Positions 7,591 through 17,051 of a DNA stretch of 64,000 bases are shown in pieces. A program made the translations under genes and the position numbers. The notes below the pieces were generated by a model that saw nothing but the letters and a program-made list of their open reading frames with translations, did no database searches and was not told the DNA's origin. The DNA is from JAFMDF01 sp965277445 (GTDB lineage Bacteria > Bacteroidota > Bacteroidia > Chitinophagales > Saprospiraceae). Where the stretch lies: positions 650,857-714,856 of the forward strand of contig CBDICY010000016.1 of NCBI GenBank assembly GCA_965277445.1, in the 5' to 3' direction. How positions within the stretch are numbered: the stretch's first letter is position 1; each line of letters starts with the position of its first letter.

Positions 7591-10221
7591 TTACTCCCCA
7601 ACCAATACAAAGGGTGCCCAAAACCTAGGATTAGCCGTAACCGGATTTTCTAACATCTTTAATTTTGCCAACCTTAAGGCTTGTGAATAATCCTTAGTAG
7701 TTTTGTAATTTTTATAAAAGTTAATCATTAAATCAGCGGTATGTTGGTCATTCACTTTCCAGAGTGAGAACAATAAATTTTTAGCACCAGCATAAATAAA
7801 ACTTCGATTAAGCCCAATTAAGCCTTCTCCTTCCATAATATTGCCAATGCCACTCTCACAACTACTTAAGACCACCAAGTCCGCCTGAATAGGTAGGGAT
7901 TGAAATTCTCCAGAAAAATAGAGGTTAGCATCACCATTTTCTTCATAACACACAATAGCAGAAGCACGAAAATCCCATTGATTGACCATGCTATGGCTAG
8001 CAATATGTATAAAATGATAGGGCTTTTGTTGGAGACGATTATATAGATTTTTTTTAGTCGCCTTTGTTTTGAGTAAGGTTTCTACTTTTTCTTCTGCTGC
8101 AAATAACTGACTAATCGTTTCTACTTCTCGCAGAGAATTAGGTAGGGGAACAAATCGGTCATTTTGAATGCTCTTGCTATAAAAATCATCTTCAAACAAA
8201 ATCATATTACGGTCGGAAGACCCCGTGCCTTTACCATTTTCAAAAACAGGTGCAAAAGCTAATAAAGAATAGTCTTTGGGCGAAGGACGTTGTTGAATCT
8301 TTTGATGTAGCGTAGCAGAATATTGATACTCAATTTCATACTGCTTAATCAAAAAATCCAATTCGTTGAAAGGTTTTTCTGCTGGGGTGGTTAATAAAAG
8401 CTCAAAAGGTAAATTAAATAACTCTTTATCGGGGGAAATAATGAGCTTTTTTTTGTTTTTTAGACTCGCTTCAAATGGACCAAATAGTTGTTGAAAGTAG
8501 CCGTGACTGGCTTTAATAAATTCCACTTTTTTCTTTTTTTGGACAATCAGCGGATGATTTATAGATTTTATAAATTTATTAATTTCGTCGGCTGCTGCTA
8601 AGTCCGACAAATGGGCCACTTGATGCCCTTCCTTTGTGATTAGTATCCCATAAATATTACGGTCAGTGATGCTTAGTTGTAAAAAAGCAGTATGTTCGGC
8701 TAAGGATGCTTGTATATCTTTTGCTTTTAGGAATTGTAAGTCTGCTTGAGGAATCCGAGTTTGGGCATAAGCGTTTTGTAATTTTTCTAAAAAAGCGTCG
8801 TACTTGAGAAGGAATTGATAGAGTTCATTGATGGCAATATACTGCTCTTTCTTAGTAGAAGCAAAAGTAACTTGCCGTTCATGGGCATCAAATTGTTGTT
8901 GGTACGCTTCTTTTTCTTGCTGAATAGCTAAAGGTAATGGACTGTCTGTTAAAGCAAAGTGTAGAGACAAGCATTTTCTTTGCTCCATATAATAGAACAT
9001 TCTTTCTAAATCTTCTTCTGCTTCCGTTAATTTATATAGTGCTTCTGCGGAGATAACTTGTACAGCCGTTATCATAGAAACAATCTCGTTTGCTGCCATA
9101 CTCATTTCTTGAAACCCTTCCATTTCGTTTCCCCAATTGCTAAATATATGAGTGGCTCTTTCTCCTGTTTCAAGTGCCAACCTTATCCATTCCTTGGCTT
9201 TTTCGGAAGATTCGGCTCGCTCAGCAGTACCCAATAAGGCATAAATTTTAAGTATAAAAATATAGCTAACAACAAAATTAGCTCTATCTAGAAATAAACC
9301 ATCTACTGGTGGATTTTTCCTAATGTCCATATCTGTAAACTCAGGGCATGCACTTACTAAAGCACCTTGTAATAACTGTAGTGCTTTGGCTTCATCAATT
9401 TTATTTTCTTCATAATAACTACCCAAGTAGGCTAAATATTGATAGTTCTGATTCCCGTTATTGACTATCTTTTCTACGATCGAAAAAGCTTCCTCATTTT
9501 GGCCAAAATAGGCCATTAAAAACTGACACTCGGCTACTAATTCTTTTTCTGTTCGTTGATGTGCTGAAAGGAGACGCATTGCTTTTTTGATCGTTTTTAT
9601 CGCCAAGTCTTCTTGCTCCAGCAGCGCATAGGCGGTTGCTAAATTCATGTAATATTGCCCTTTAGCTACCTCATTTTTGGGGATATAAAATTTAATCATT
9701 TTGTAGATATCTACAAATTCCTGTGCAAGTTGATATTGTTCAAAGAAGGCAAGTGCATCCATTACTAATAGACAAAGTTCTGCAAATATTGGCTCTTTTT
9801 CTGATGCGTCAAAAAGAGCTTTTAGACCATAATTAAGTGCTGCCTGTTTATTATGTTCTATATCGTTAGCATACTTAGCTTTTAAATAATTCCAATGTAA
9901 CCAATAAGCTTGTACTCCTTCTGCTTTTGTAGTGGATAATGTTTGTTCTATTTCATCTATCAATTTTTTTGCTGCTTGTTGTTGATGTTGGTCTATATAG
10001 GAGACGGTTAAATAAAAACTTGCCTCTAAAGAGGTGGTCGTATTTTTCGGGGCTAGCTTTAATACTTTTTCGCAGGCCTTTTGCTTTGCCGAAAAACGAT
10101 AGGGTTGTTGAACAATCTGGGTCATTTCCTTTATTGCCTGTTCTAAGTTAGTAGGAGTTTGGCTATATAAAAGACTACTCCAGCCAATAAAAAAGATAAA
10201 AAATGATTTTTGTAAAGCCAT
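7591..10221 (-). CDS. Secreted TPR-CHAT domain protease-like protein
   Basis: The 876-residue protein begins with a signal peptide (FFIFFIGWSSLLYSQ), so it is predicted to act outside the cytoplasm. Residues ~30-470 are helical tetratricopeptide-like repeats. Residues ~540-876 are a CHAT domain, a caspase/separase-like cysteine peptidase fold. The catalytic pair is intact: His743 in FIHIASHSMV and Cys788 in LVVLSSCESGIG, followed by EGLIGLNRSFIYAGA and FSLWKVND, which are standard CHAT landmarks. It is first in a unit with the ECF sigma factor and membrane anti-sigma factor. This suggests, by inference, that it senses a partner through the TPR part and cleaves the anti-sigma ectodomain or another envelope protein. 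Confidence 0.88.
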   Translation of the reverse strand: MALQKSFFIFFIGWSSLLYSQTPTNLEQAIKEMTQIVQQPYRFSAKQKACEKVLKLAPKNTTTSLEASFYLTVSYIDQHQQQAAKKLIDEIEQTLSTTKAEGVQAYWLHWNYLKAKYANDIEHNKQAALNYGLKALFDASEKEPIFAELCLLVMDALAFFEQYQLAQEFVDIYKMIKFYIPKNEVAKGQYYMNLATAYALLEQEDLAIKTIKKAMRLLSAHQRTEKELVAECQFLMAYFGQNEEAFSIVEKIVNNGNQNYQYLAYLGSYYEENKIDEAKALQLLQGALVSACPEFTDMDIRKNPPVDGLFLDRANFVVSYIFILKIYALLGTAERAESSEKAKEWIRLALETGERATHIFSNWGNEMEGFQEMSMAANEIVSMITAVQVISAEALYKLTEAEEDLERMFYYMEQRKCLSLHFALTDSPLPLAIQQEKEAYQQQFDAHERQVTFASTKKEQYIAINELYQFLLKYDAFLEKLQNAYAQTRIPQADLQFLKAKDIQASLAEHTAFLQLSITDRNIYGILITKEGHQVAHLSDLAAADEINKFIKSINHPLIVQKKKKVEFIKASHGYFQQLFGPFEASLKNKKKLIISPDKELFNLPFELLLTTPAEKPFNELDFLIKQYEIEYQYSATLHQKIQQRPSPKDYSLLAFAPVFENGKGTGSSDRNMILFEDDFYSKSIQNDRFVPLPNSLREVETISQLFAAEEKVETLLKTKATKKNLYNRLQQKPYHFIHIASHSMVNQWDFRASAIVCYEENGDANLYFSGEFQSLPIQADLVVLSSCESGIGNIMEGEGLIGLNRSFIYAGAKNLLFSLWKVNDQHTADLMINFYKNYKTTKDYSQALRLAKLKMLENPVTANPRFWAPFVLVGE

Positions 10222-10765
10222 TGTTTGATGAGGGATGAAAACTAAGGTTTAAAGATTTAGTTGTTTAAAAAACTTAAGTAGATTGGACACAATTAAATTA
10301 TATCCAAGAACTTATATCTTGTTATGAGAGAGTTTGAGTTGTGAATGACGTGGAAGAAAATAAAGTGTGTGAATGTCAATAAAACAAAAGTAAATAAAAA
10401 AAATAAAAAAAAATAATATTTCCCTGTGACATATCTTTTACTCATCAGATAAAGGAGGTAGGAAAGCTAAAATAGAAGTTATATTCCAAATAAGATATAT
10501 TCCTAACTTTTAGAATCAGCTTCATCGCTTTTCAACTATTCAAATTTTAATGGAATTAGGGGTAGCTATTTAACGCTAAGGTCGCGAAGTACACCTTTAG
10601 TGCCCGGGAGCGCTATGTCTAATAACAACAGAATTACTATTGTTTAACTATAGTCTTGTTCTGGCAAGACCTCAAAATCTATTGTTTTATGTTTACTTTA
10701 AATTTAAATTTTCAATCTTTAAATAGTACTACTCAGCGAATTATTACGCAAGATAATTTAGAAGT
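10222..10765. other. Intergenic region, no gene seen
   Basis: About 540 bp of AT-rich DNA lie between two minus-strand genes. It contains an A-rich tract near 10390-10425 and a GC-richer patch near 10575-10615, and presumably holds the promoter of the CHAT-sigma unit. No ORF or RNA was recognised. Confidence 0.5.
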
Positions 10766-12190
10766 TTAGAGCTGTTTTAATTTTTGTGTTAACCAAGACT
10801 TTGCTAGGAGGGGATTATCCTTTTGGATAAAATTAACAAACCAATCTTCAATCTTTTTCTTTTCTTCGGAAGCTAATCTTTTTCTAGCAAAGAATCGTAC
10901 TACTTTGATAAAATTTTGGTGTGCTTTTAATTTACCAATTGCTGCTGATTTATTTCTTTTTAAATAGTATTCGTAAGCCGTAAGGTTCGCTAATAAAACG
11001 TCCATGTAAGAAATATCTAAAAGAAATTTTTCAAATATAATCCTGATTAGTATGTTACGTAGCCGAAGAGGGTAAACTGATTTTTTGTCATTGCTTAATA
11101 ATAATGCTAAGGCTTGATCATAATCTTCTTTAATATAACAATATATACCTTTATAGTGCAACAAAGTTATATCCAAGTCAGTCACCGCTAATTTATGTTG
11201 GTAACTATCCATAAATTGTTCTACCCAAACAAATTGATTGGCTTTGCAACCTGCTATGATGATATTGGCAAAAGTGTTTTCTATCATTTTATCTCGTTCA
11301 AAAATGATAGAAGTGCGGAGTCCGAATTTATACCAGGCTATTAATTTAGATTGAAGTTGCGTTTGAGCACTATTAGCTGCTTTTACTAGAAAATTGACGC
11401 CTGTAAAATATAAAAACTGCTGATCGGTTAGACTAAATTGGGTGTAACTGGCAAAGAAAGCTGTTTCGAAAGCTGTAAATGTTTCAACGGAGTCGGATTG
11501 AATCATCGTAACGACTTGCTGAAATAAATGAATTAAAGCATGGTTTTTTAATGAACTTTTTTCAACTATGGGTAGTATAGCCTCCAAAAACGCATGATTG
11601 TATTGTTCTTGTAAGCTTTGTTCCCTTGCTTTCAAAGCAACCGTTAAGCGATACTTTTTCAATATATAGAATAAATCTAATTGCTCGTTGGCTAATTGTA
11701 GCGTACGATCGTTGACGGCATATTTGTCATAAGTAGGATGAAAATATTGTAACTCTAATAAATTTAAATGCTGCCAACTCTTTTCTGTACTTATCGAAGA
11801 ATCTTGTACTAATTCGTTTAATAGTTCTGTTATGTTTTTCTTAAAGGGCTTATCTAAACCTCGTTTGTTATAGCTATTGGTTAATCGTGTTTGGCGTTCA
11901 AAGGCATCATTTTCTTGGTCTATATATAATAAGCAGTTTTCGATGACTTTAGTTAATTCGTGAAATAGCCGGCGTAGTTTGTAGTCATTATAAGCGATAT
12001 CAGGAAATAATTTTTTAAATATTTTTTGTCTCGCTTTGGGGGAGGTACCAAAATTAGGATACATGGGTTTTAAGCAGCCAAAAAGCTGTACTACTTTTTG
12101 ATTGGTATTAAACAGAGGAGACAATACTGCTTTTTGAACTAACCCTAATTCTTTTTTAGATAAACAAGAAAGTAGCTGAAAAATCTTCAT
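10766..12190 (-). CDS. Uncharacterised helical protein of 474 residues
   Basis: The frame is long and uninterrupted, with normal codon use and an ATG start, so it is a real gene. No signal peptide or membrane segment is visible, so it is probably cytoplasmic. The chain is almost entirely alpha-helical, rich in Leu, Lys and aromatic residues. The N-terminal part looks like a DNA-binding or ring-like helical bundle (FQLLSCLSKKELGLVQKAV; YNDYKLRRLFHELTKVIENCL). The rest resembles irregular TPR/HEAT hairpins. I do not recognise a named family. Neighbours give no clue: gaps of ~545 bp and ~740 bp isolate it from the CHAT unit and the ferritin-like cluster. Confidence 0.7.
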   Translation of the reverse strand: MKIFQLLSCLSKKELGLVQKAVLSPLFNTNQKVVQLFGCLKPMYPNFGTSPKARQKIFKKLFPDIAYNDYKLRRLFHELTKVIENCLLYIDQENDAFERQTRLTNSYNKRGLDKPFKKNITELLNELVQDSSISTEKSWQHLNLLELQYFHPTYDKYAVNDRTLQLANEQLDLFYILKKYRLTVALKAREQSLQEQYNHAFLEAILPIVEKSSLKNHALIHLFQQVVTMIQSDSVETFTAFETAFFASYTQFSLTDQQFLYFTGVNFLVKAANSAQTQLQSKLIAWYKFGLRTSIIFERDKMIENTFANIIIAGCKANQFVWVEQFMDSYQHKLAVTDLDITLLHYKGIYCYIKEDYDQALALLLSNDKKSVYPLRLRNILIRIIFEKFLLDISYMDVLLANLTAYEYYLKRNKSAAIGKLKAHQNFIKVVRFFARKRLASEEKKKIEDWFVNFIQKDNPLLAKSWLTQKLKQL

Positions 12191-12357
12191 GAAAACATCA
12201 TTTTTAGTGCAACAAAAATAATGCTTAATTGATTGATTTTTAAATTATTATCCTTTATTAACTAAAGGAATTTTGGAATGATAAGTAAAATTTGTTTGTT
12301 TTTATATGTGATGCATGTTATATATTTGATTTTATAATTGAGAGAATAATTTCATCA

Positions 12358-12395
12358 ATGATTCATGGAGGTTTTAGAAAATCTCCAAGAATCAT
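12358..12395. repeat. Intergenic inverted repeat (hairpin)
   Basis: A nearly perfect palindrome with arms beginning ATGATTC and ending GAATCAT has 18 paired positions with two or three mismatches around a 2-nt centre. It lies in the 740-bp gap 12191-12933, in which no convincing gene was found. Its function is unknown. It has no T-run, so it is not a standard terminator. Confidence 0.5.
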
Positions 12396-12640
12396 TGTTT
12401 TACAGAAGTTGGGAAGATTTGACGATAGGAGATTAGTTGTTTATGGAGAAGAGAAAATACTGTTTGAGATACATCCACCCAATATAACCTATCTAAACAC
12501 GCTTTAAAATAACCTCGATAGTATTATTTTAGAGAATGCACGATGTTCGATGGCTGAGTTTGTTGATTGTACTCCAGCGGTAGTTGTTAAATAATGGCTA
12601 CCCGCTTTTAATTGTAAATAGTTAATTAACTTAAGTTGCG

Positions 12641-12783
12641 GAGAAGAGAGAACAGAGCGTAGAGAAGCGAGATAAATCTTAGAAATCATCAAAAACAGTT
12701 GAATTTTTAACAGATTCTTCTTTTGTTGACCTATTTAAGTCTCTATTCTCTGCTATCTAATCCCTGCTCTTCATTGTCCGCAA
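12641..12783. repeat. Inverted pair of heptamer arrays
   Basis: The left array (12641-12675) has five purine-rich heptamers (GAGAAGA, GAGAACA and relatives). The right array (12742-12783) has six pyrimidine-rich heptamers (TCTATTC, TCTGCTA and relatives). They are roughly reverse complements and are bounded by GTTGCGGA (12635) and TCCGCAAC (12777). A transcript could fold them into a long imperfect stem with a ~65-nt loop. Confidence 0.55.
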
Positions 12784-12933
12784 CCTTGTATTAATTATTA
12801 GAAAACTAAGTTTTACTGTATAGTCATTTGTTTAAGGAATGATGCAATGAATTCGACTTAAATGGAAATGAACTAGATCATTTATTCATAAAACAAAAAT
12901 ATATTCTATTCTCTAATAAACAATAATAAAAAC

Positions 12934-15219
12934 ATGAAAGTTCTCAACACCACTTATGCAACAGCAGATGCACCACTTATGAAGGATGATCTGGAATTGC
13001 ACGTAGAGATTTTACAGAAAATGGTGCAAGCTGCCGTTAGTTTAGAAGAATTTACGATTCCACTTTACATGTGTTCAATGTACTCTTTAGTGGGGACGCA
13101 TCAAATCACTAGTAAAAACGCTTTTTATCGTGGCGTATGGTATCCTGGTGCGGCTATATCAGCAAATCCTGACAAATGGGTTTATGATGCCTCAAAATAT
13201 ACCTTATCAGATAAAATTCCTATCTATGAAACTCAGGCAAATAAAAACCCTAATCGAGTATTATTTAGACCGAGCAATAATATAGCTTTTAATCTTATTT
13301 ACAAGATTTTCATTGAAGAAATGCTGCATTTACAAATGGCAGCTAACCTAGCAAAGATACTTGGCATTAATCCATGTTTCACGAATGATAAACTTGTTGA
13401 AAAGGAGTCTTACGCATGGAATTGTTTTAAAAAGAATGAAAAAGGAGAATACAGTAGCATTATTCCTTATATAGTTGACTTAACAGACACTAAAAGCTAT
13501 AAAGCAACTAAGGTAAAATTAGGTCCATTAGATAAAAATCAAATAGATTTATTTTTAGCTATAGAGCAACCAGAGGAGGAAGCCAAGGAGGAACTTGAAA
13601 ATGCGCCAAAAGGTAAATATTTCATGAATACTACCGAAGTAGTTGCCTATTATAAAGAAAAAGGAGCATTACCATTATTTGGTTCTATTGGGCATTTATA
13701 TCAAACCTTATGGGATTTCCTTCACCTTAGTTGTAAGCACGAACATGATGGAACTCCAGTAAATATTTTATTGGATTATGTTTTGTTAACAAACGATAAG
13801 CCATATCCACAGCGTGAGCTTTTCAATTTACAAAAACCTGGGCATCCTATTGCGGAATATCCGGGCTTTGATACGACGCTACATGGTGATGTGTCGGAGT
13901 ACGTTTTAGAAAAAATAAAAGGGCTTATTAATGCTATTACAGAACAAGGCGAAGGCAGTAGTGTTGCTAAAACGCCCCCAAAGGGACTAACAACAGTTGC
14001 CCCTCAAGCACAAGTATCCAGAACTGCTATTAAAAGAAATTATACTTCCTATGATGATCAAGGAGATGCTTTAGCTGTTTCTCCTAGAGTAGGCGTTAGA
14101 GCAGGAATGACTTACACCGTAGCGGGAGAAACGTTTAATTCTACCGATAAAGACCATGATGAAATATTTAATTTTATTAAGGATCAATTAATGCAGCAAG
14201 CAGATTTCATGACATGGGATCAATGGCATGATGCGAAAGAAGTAGGTATTAAAAATGAATGGACTACTGATTTGCTTACTGCAAAAGACTATGTCAATAA
14301 TACGTATAAAGATAAATTACCGAAACCAGAAGAAATTGCTGCTGCAATGAATCGCTTAAAGAATGGATCAACCAAGGAGAAGCCTCAACCAAATGAAGAA
14401 GAGGCTAAGAAAAATTACATCAAAATGTGTAAAGTGGCAACAGGAGCAGTTTGGGGAATCATTCATGTCTTGGATAAATATTGGAGTGATACGGCCGATT
14501 CCAAAATGCAATTTCCATACCCTGCAATGGGAGGAACGGGAGATAGAATGTCTATTTGTTGGTCTGTTTTTGGAAAAGTTCCTGATTTAAGTGTTGGCTT
14601 AGAGCCAGACGAGAGAAGAAAGTCTGATATTGTTAATCATGCTTGTCAAGGTTTAGCGGCTATTAATCCTGATCCAACAATTAAACCTGGAGCGAATGAT
14701 TGTGCTGAAGTAGCAATGTATCATACTTGCAAAGGATCTAATTTATGTAGAGCAGAAGGTGGTTGTGGTTTTGTACAAGCAGTAGGAGGAGGAAGTAATT
14801 GTGGGGCGAGTACTTCTTTTGGTCAGCCAAATAGTGCACATAAGGATAGTGTCGTTACATTTAGCGCACCAGGAGATAATGCTTGTGGTGGACAAGGTGG
14901 ATGTGCTGTACCTATTTCTGCTTCTCAATTATACCCTGAGATTCCTAAAGAGGGACAAGTTTCTTGTGGTGCTAAACCTTGGGGTAAAATGGAACTTTTT
15001 GATTTTAAAAAAGAAGAAGGATATCAAACTACAATTAAAACTGTTCCAATTATAAAAGAAGGGCAATGCCATCAAGAAACCATACCATATAATGAAGGAG
15101 ATGGTGTCTATAATATAGCTTGGGAAGCTTATTTAGAAGTGTTGAAACATAGGAAAATAGATGAACCTAAAAAACCTGAACCAAATGATATTCGATTAGC
15201 GTTTCCTCCATCTACCTAA
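12934..15219 (+). CDS. Ferritin-like (VioB-type) protein with cysteine-rich C-terminal domain
   Basis: The 761-residue protein starts with a ferritin-like four-helix domain (~residues 18-300) of the VioB-associated type (PF12902). It has the spaced carboxylate/histidine motifs SLEEFTIPLYMCSMYS and FIEEMLHLQMAANLAKILG, which would bind a di-iron centre. A linker and a helical middle domain (~390-530) follow. The last ~200 residues hold eleven cysteines (542, 571, 590, 599, 605, 611, 623, 651, 657, 678, 712), including two copies of NxCxxxGGC (NLCRAEGGC, NACGGQGGC) and HTCKGSN. This tail looks like the small Cys-rich substrates of DUF692/MNIO enzymes. The next two genes encode an MNIO enzyme and its partner. 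No signal peptide is seen. It could be an oxidase, a metal-storage protein, or an MNIO-modified protein. Confidence 0.8.
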   Translation: MKVLNTTYATADAPLMKDDLELHVEILQKMVQAAVSLEEFTIPLYMCSMYSLVGTHQITSKNAFYRGVWYPGAAISANPDKWVYDASKYTLSDKIPIYETQANKNPNRVLFRPSNNIAFNLIYKIFIEEMLHLQMAANLAKILGINPCFTNDKLVEKESYAWNCFKKNEKGEYSSIIPYIVDLTDTKSYKATKVKLGPLDKNQIDLFLAIEQPEEEAKEELENAPKGKYFMNTTEVVAYYKEKGALPLFGSIGHLYQTLWDFLHLSCKHEHDGTPVNILLDYVLLTNDKPYPQRELFNLQKPGHPIAEYPGFDTTLHGDVSEYVLEKIKGLINAITEQGEGSSVAKTPPKGLTTVAPQAQVSRTAIKRNYTSYDDQGDALAVSPRVGVRAGMTYTVAGETFNSTDKDHDEIFNFIKDQLMQQADFMTWDQWHDAKEVGIKNEWTTDLLTAKDYVNNTYKDKLPKPEEIAAAMNRLKNGSTKEKPQPNEEEAKKNYIKMCKVATGAVWGIIHVLDKYWSDTADSKMQFPYPAMGGTGDRMSICWSVFGKVPDLSVGLEPDERRKSDIVNHACQGLAAINPDPTIKPGANDCAEVAMYHTCKGSNLCRAEGGCGFVQAVGGGSNCGASTSFGQPNSAHKDSVVTFSAPGDNACGGQGGCAVPISASQLYPEIPKEGQVSCGAKPWGKMELFDFKKEEGYQTTIKTVPIIKEGQCHQETIPYNEGDGVYNIAWEAYLEVLKHRKIDEPKKPEPNDIRLAFPPST

Positions 15220-15243
15220 ATATTTTTTAAATAAGGTACTCTT

Positions 15244-15272
15244 GGAACGTCCTTTGCAAAAGAGGACGTTCC
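15244..15272 (+). terminator. Hairpin between ferritin-like gene and MNIO gene
   Basis: A perfect 10-bp stem (GGAACGTCCT / AGGACGTTCC) encloses a 9-nt loop. No U-run follows, so it is more likely a partial terminator or an mRNA-stabilising element. It could lower expression of the downstream enzymes relative to the candidate substrate gene. Confidence 0.5.
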
Positions 15273-15288
15273 ACTTCAAATAAAGTTT

Positions 15289-16206
15289 ATGTCAACTATG
15301 AAAAATCGACTTGGTTATCCAAACCTAGGCATGGGCTTAGGTCTTCGAGGGCAACATTATCCATACTTGCTAAAAAATGACCCGATTATAGATTGGTTTG
15401 AAATTATTAGTGAAAACTATATGGATAACTTTGGCTACGCTCGATATGCGCTTGAAAAAATCGCCGAAAAAGTACCTGTTGTAATGCATGGTGTTTCTTT
15501 ATCTATTGGGAGTACCGATCCATTAAACAAAGAATACCTAACCAAACTAAAAGAATTGGCGGAATGGATAAAACCAGTTTGGATTTCGGATCACCTTTGT
15601 TGGACGGGCATCAATATGACCAATACCCACGATTTATTGCCGATGCCGATGACCGAAGAAAGTTTGTTGCATGTCGCCAAAAGAGTGAAAGACGTACAGG
15701 ATTTTTTAGAGCGCCCCTTAATACTAGAAAACCCATCTACTTATCTGGAATATAATGATTCGGTTTTTACCGAATGGGAATTTTTAACTGAATTAGTCAA
15801 TTTGACCAATTGTGGTTTATTATTAGATGTCAATAATGTCTATGTATCTGCCACCAATCATGGTTTTGACCCAGAAGAATATGTACGAAATATTCCGCAT
15901 AAAAATGTGGTACAAATGCATTTGGCAGGCCCAACCGATTATAATGGGTTTTTGATAGATACGCATGATAAGCCTGTCCCAACTCCCGTTTGGAAACTTT
16001 ACAAACTGGCACAAGAATTAACAGGAGGCGTTTCTACCTTATTGGAATGGGATGCGAATATTCCACCTTACGAAGAATTAGTGGATGAATTATTAAAGGC
16101 AAAACGAGTATTAAAAGGGGAAATTCCTACTGTAGGAATAGAAAGTGTAACCACCGAAACCATTTCTAATCCTATCGACTTTCAATTGGCAGCAACTCAT
16201 GGATAA
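15289..16206 (+). CDS. DUF692 multinuclear non-heme iron oxidative enzyme (MNIO)
   Basis: The 305-residue protein is a full-length DUF692 TIM-barrel enzyme, of the family that includes MbnB, TglH and BufB. Family landmarks run in order: LGMGLGLRGQHYP, DWFEIISENYM, VMHGVSLSIGS, WISDHLCWTG, LILENPSTYLEY, CGLLLDVNNVYVSATNHG, VVQMHLAGP and LLEWDANIPPYEEL. These hold the His, Asp and Glu residues that bind two or three iron ions. Known members oxidise cysteine or asparagine in peptide substrates to make heterocycles or thioamide-type groups that bind metal. It overlaps the DUF2063 gene by 8 bp. The adjacent Cys-rich protein at 12934 is the obvious candidate substrate, by inference. Confidence 0.92.
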   Translation: MSTMKNRLGYPNLGMGLGLRGQHYPYLLKNDPIIDWFEIISENYMDNFGYARYALEKIAEKVPVVMHGVSLSIGSTDPLNKEYLTKLKELAEWIKPVWISDHLCWTGINMTNTHDLLPMPMTEESLLHVAKRVKDVQDFLERPLILENPSTYLEYNDSVFTEWEFLTELVNLTNCGLLLDVNNVYVSATNHGFDPEEYVRNIPHKNVVQMHLAGPTDYNGFLIDTHDKPVPTPVWKLYKLAQELTGGVSTLLEWDANIPPYEELVDELLKAKRVLKGEIPTVGIESVTTETISNPIDFQLAATHG

Positions 16207-17041
16207 ACCAAATTTATTGCACTTACAAAATTGGTTAAATAGTTTTATCACCACACGAGGTAATTTGCGTCAAAAAGCTTATGTTACCGTTCAGCAACAT
16301 CAATTATTGCCCGATCAAGTTGTTGCCAATCGGAGGGGTGTAGGCCCGTATGATCGACTAAGAATATATGCCAATGGCTATATCGCTAGACTAAAAGAAT
16401 GTCTCTGTGCAGATTACCCACTATTGCGTCAATTTATGACGGAAGCAGTTTTTGACCATTTTGCTACCGCCTACATCGTCTATAAAAAACCAAATTCTTA
16501 TACCTTGTTTGACTTAGGGAATGCTTTTCCTCAATTTTTGCTAGCTACTCAACCCCAAAGAACAGCAGGAGAAAATGATAGTTTCTTAGCATTACCCCAT
16601 GCCTTAGCTTTATATGAACAAGCTTATTTAAAGGTCTATAGAGCCAAAGGTTTGGAACAAGAAGTAGTAGCGCATCCACCCGATACTTTTATGGCTTTTG
16701 GCATGACGATGTTGCAAGTAGCACCTAGTTTAGTGTGTATCGAGTTAGCATTTCCTGTTTTGGAAATGACTAAGGCATTACATCAAAAAGAGCTACCAAA
16801 TATCCCGAAACCTAAGCAAAGTTATATCGCCATTTCTAGAAAAAATTATCGCGTTTTTTCTACTCCGTTAGAGCCATGGCAATATTATTTTTTAAAAGCA
16901 GCAAATGAACCTATTACTAGTCATCAAGCCGCTCACATTAGTGCAGAACAATCAGGGAAACGGGTGGAAGAGATATTAGCAGAACTGATATTTTTTCTAC
17001 CAATGGCTTATGATAATTGGTGGTTGGTCAATTTGTTTTAA
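16199..17041 (+). CDS. DUF2063 MNIO partner protein (BufC/MbnC-like)
   Basis: The 280-residue protein begins with the DUF2063 putative DNA-binding-like domain at ~5-110 (LHLQNWLNSFITTRG; GVGPYDRLRIYANGYIARLKECL; ADYPLLRQFM). A C-terminal domain (~130-280) follows, with FLALPHALALYEQAYL and a final winged-helix-like segment (ITSHQAAHISAEQSGKRVEEILAELI). In characterised systems this partner binds the MNIO enzyme and presents the leader of the substrate. The 8-bp overlap with the DUF692 gene supports a co-translated complex. The pair is the typical modification core of an MNIO cluster. Specific substrate recognition residues cannot be assigned. Confidence 0.88.
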   Translation: MDKPNLLHLQNWLNSFITTRGNLRQKAYVTVQQHQLLPDQVVANRRGVGPYDRLRIYANGYIARLKECLCADYPLLRQFMTEAVFDHFATAYIVYKKPNSYTLFDLGNAFPQFLLATQPQRTAGENDSFLALPHALALYEQAYLKVYRAKGLEQEVVAHPPDTFMAFGMTMLQVAPSLVCIELAFPVLEMTKALHQKELPNIPKPKQSYIAISRKNYRVFSTPLEPWQYYFLKAANEPITSHQAAHISAEQSGKRVEEILAELIFFLPMAYDNWWLVNLF

Positions 17042-17051
17042 TCGTACGTAA

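Noticed and set aside
6091..10221. Type III-E CRISPR-associated TPR-CHAT system
   Set aside because: No gRAMP/Cas gene or CRISPR array is present in the window and the CHAT protein carries a signal peptide. Only the logic of protease plus sigma control is similar.
12292..12507. 71-residue plus-strand ORF in the 740-bp gap
   Set aside because: It spans the 12358-12395 palindrome, has no family similarity and no conserved pattern. Treated as chance.
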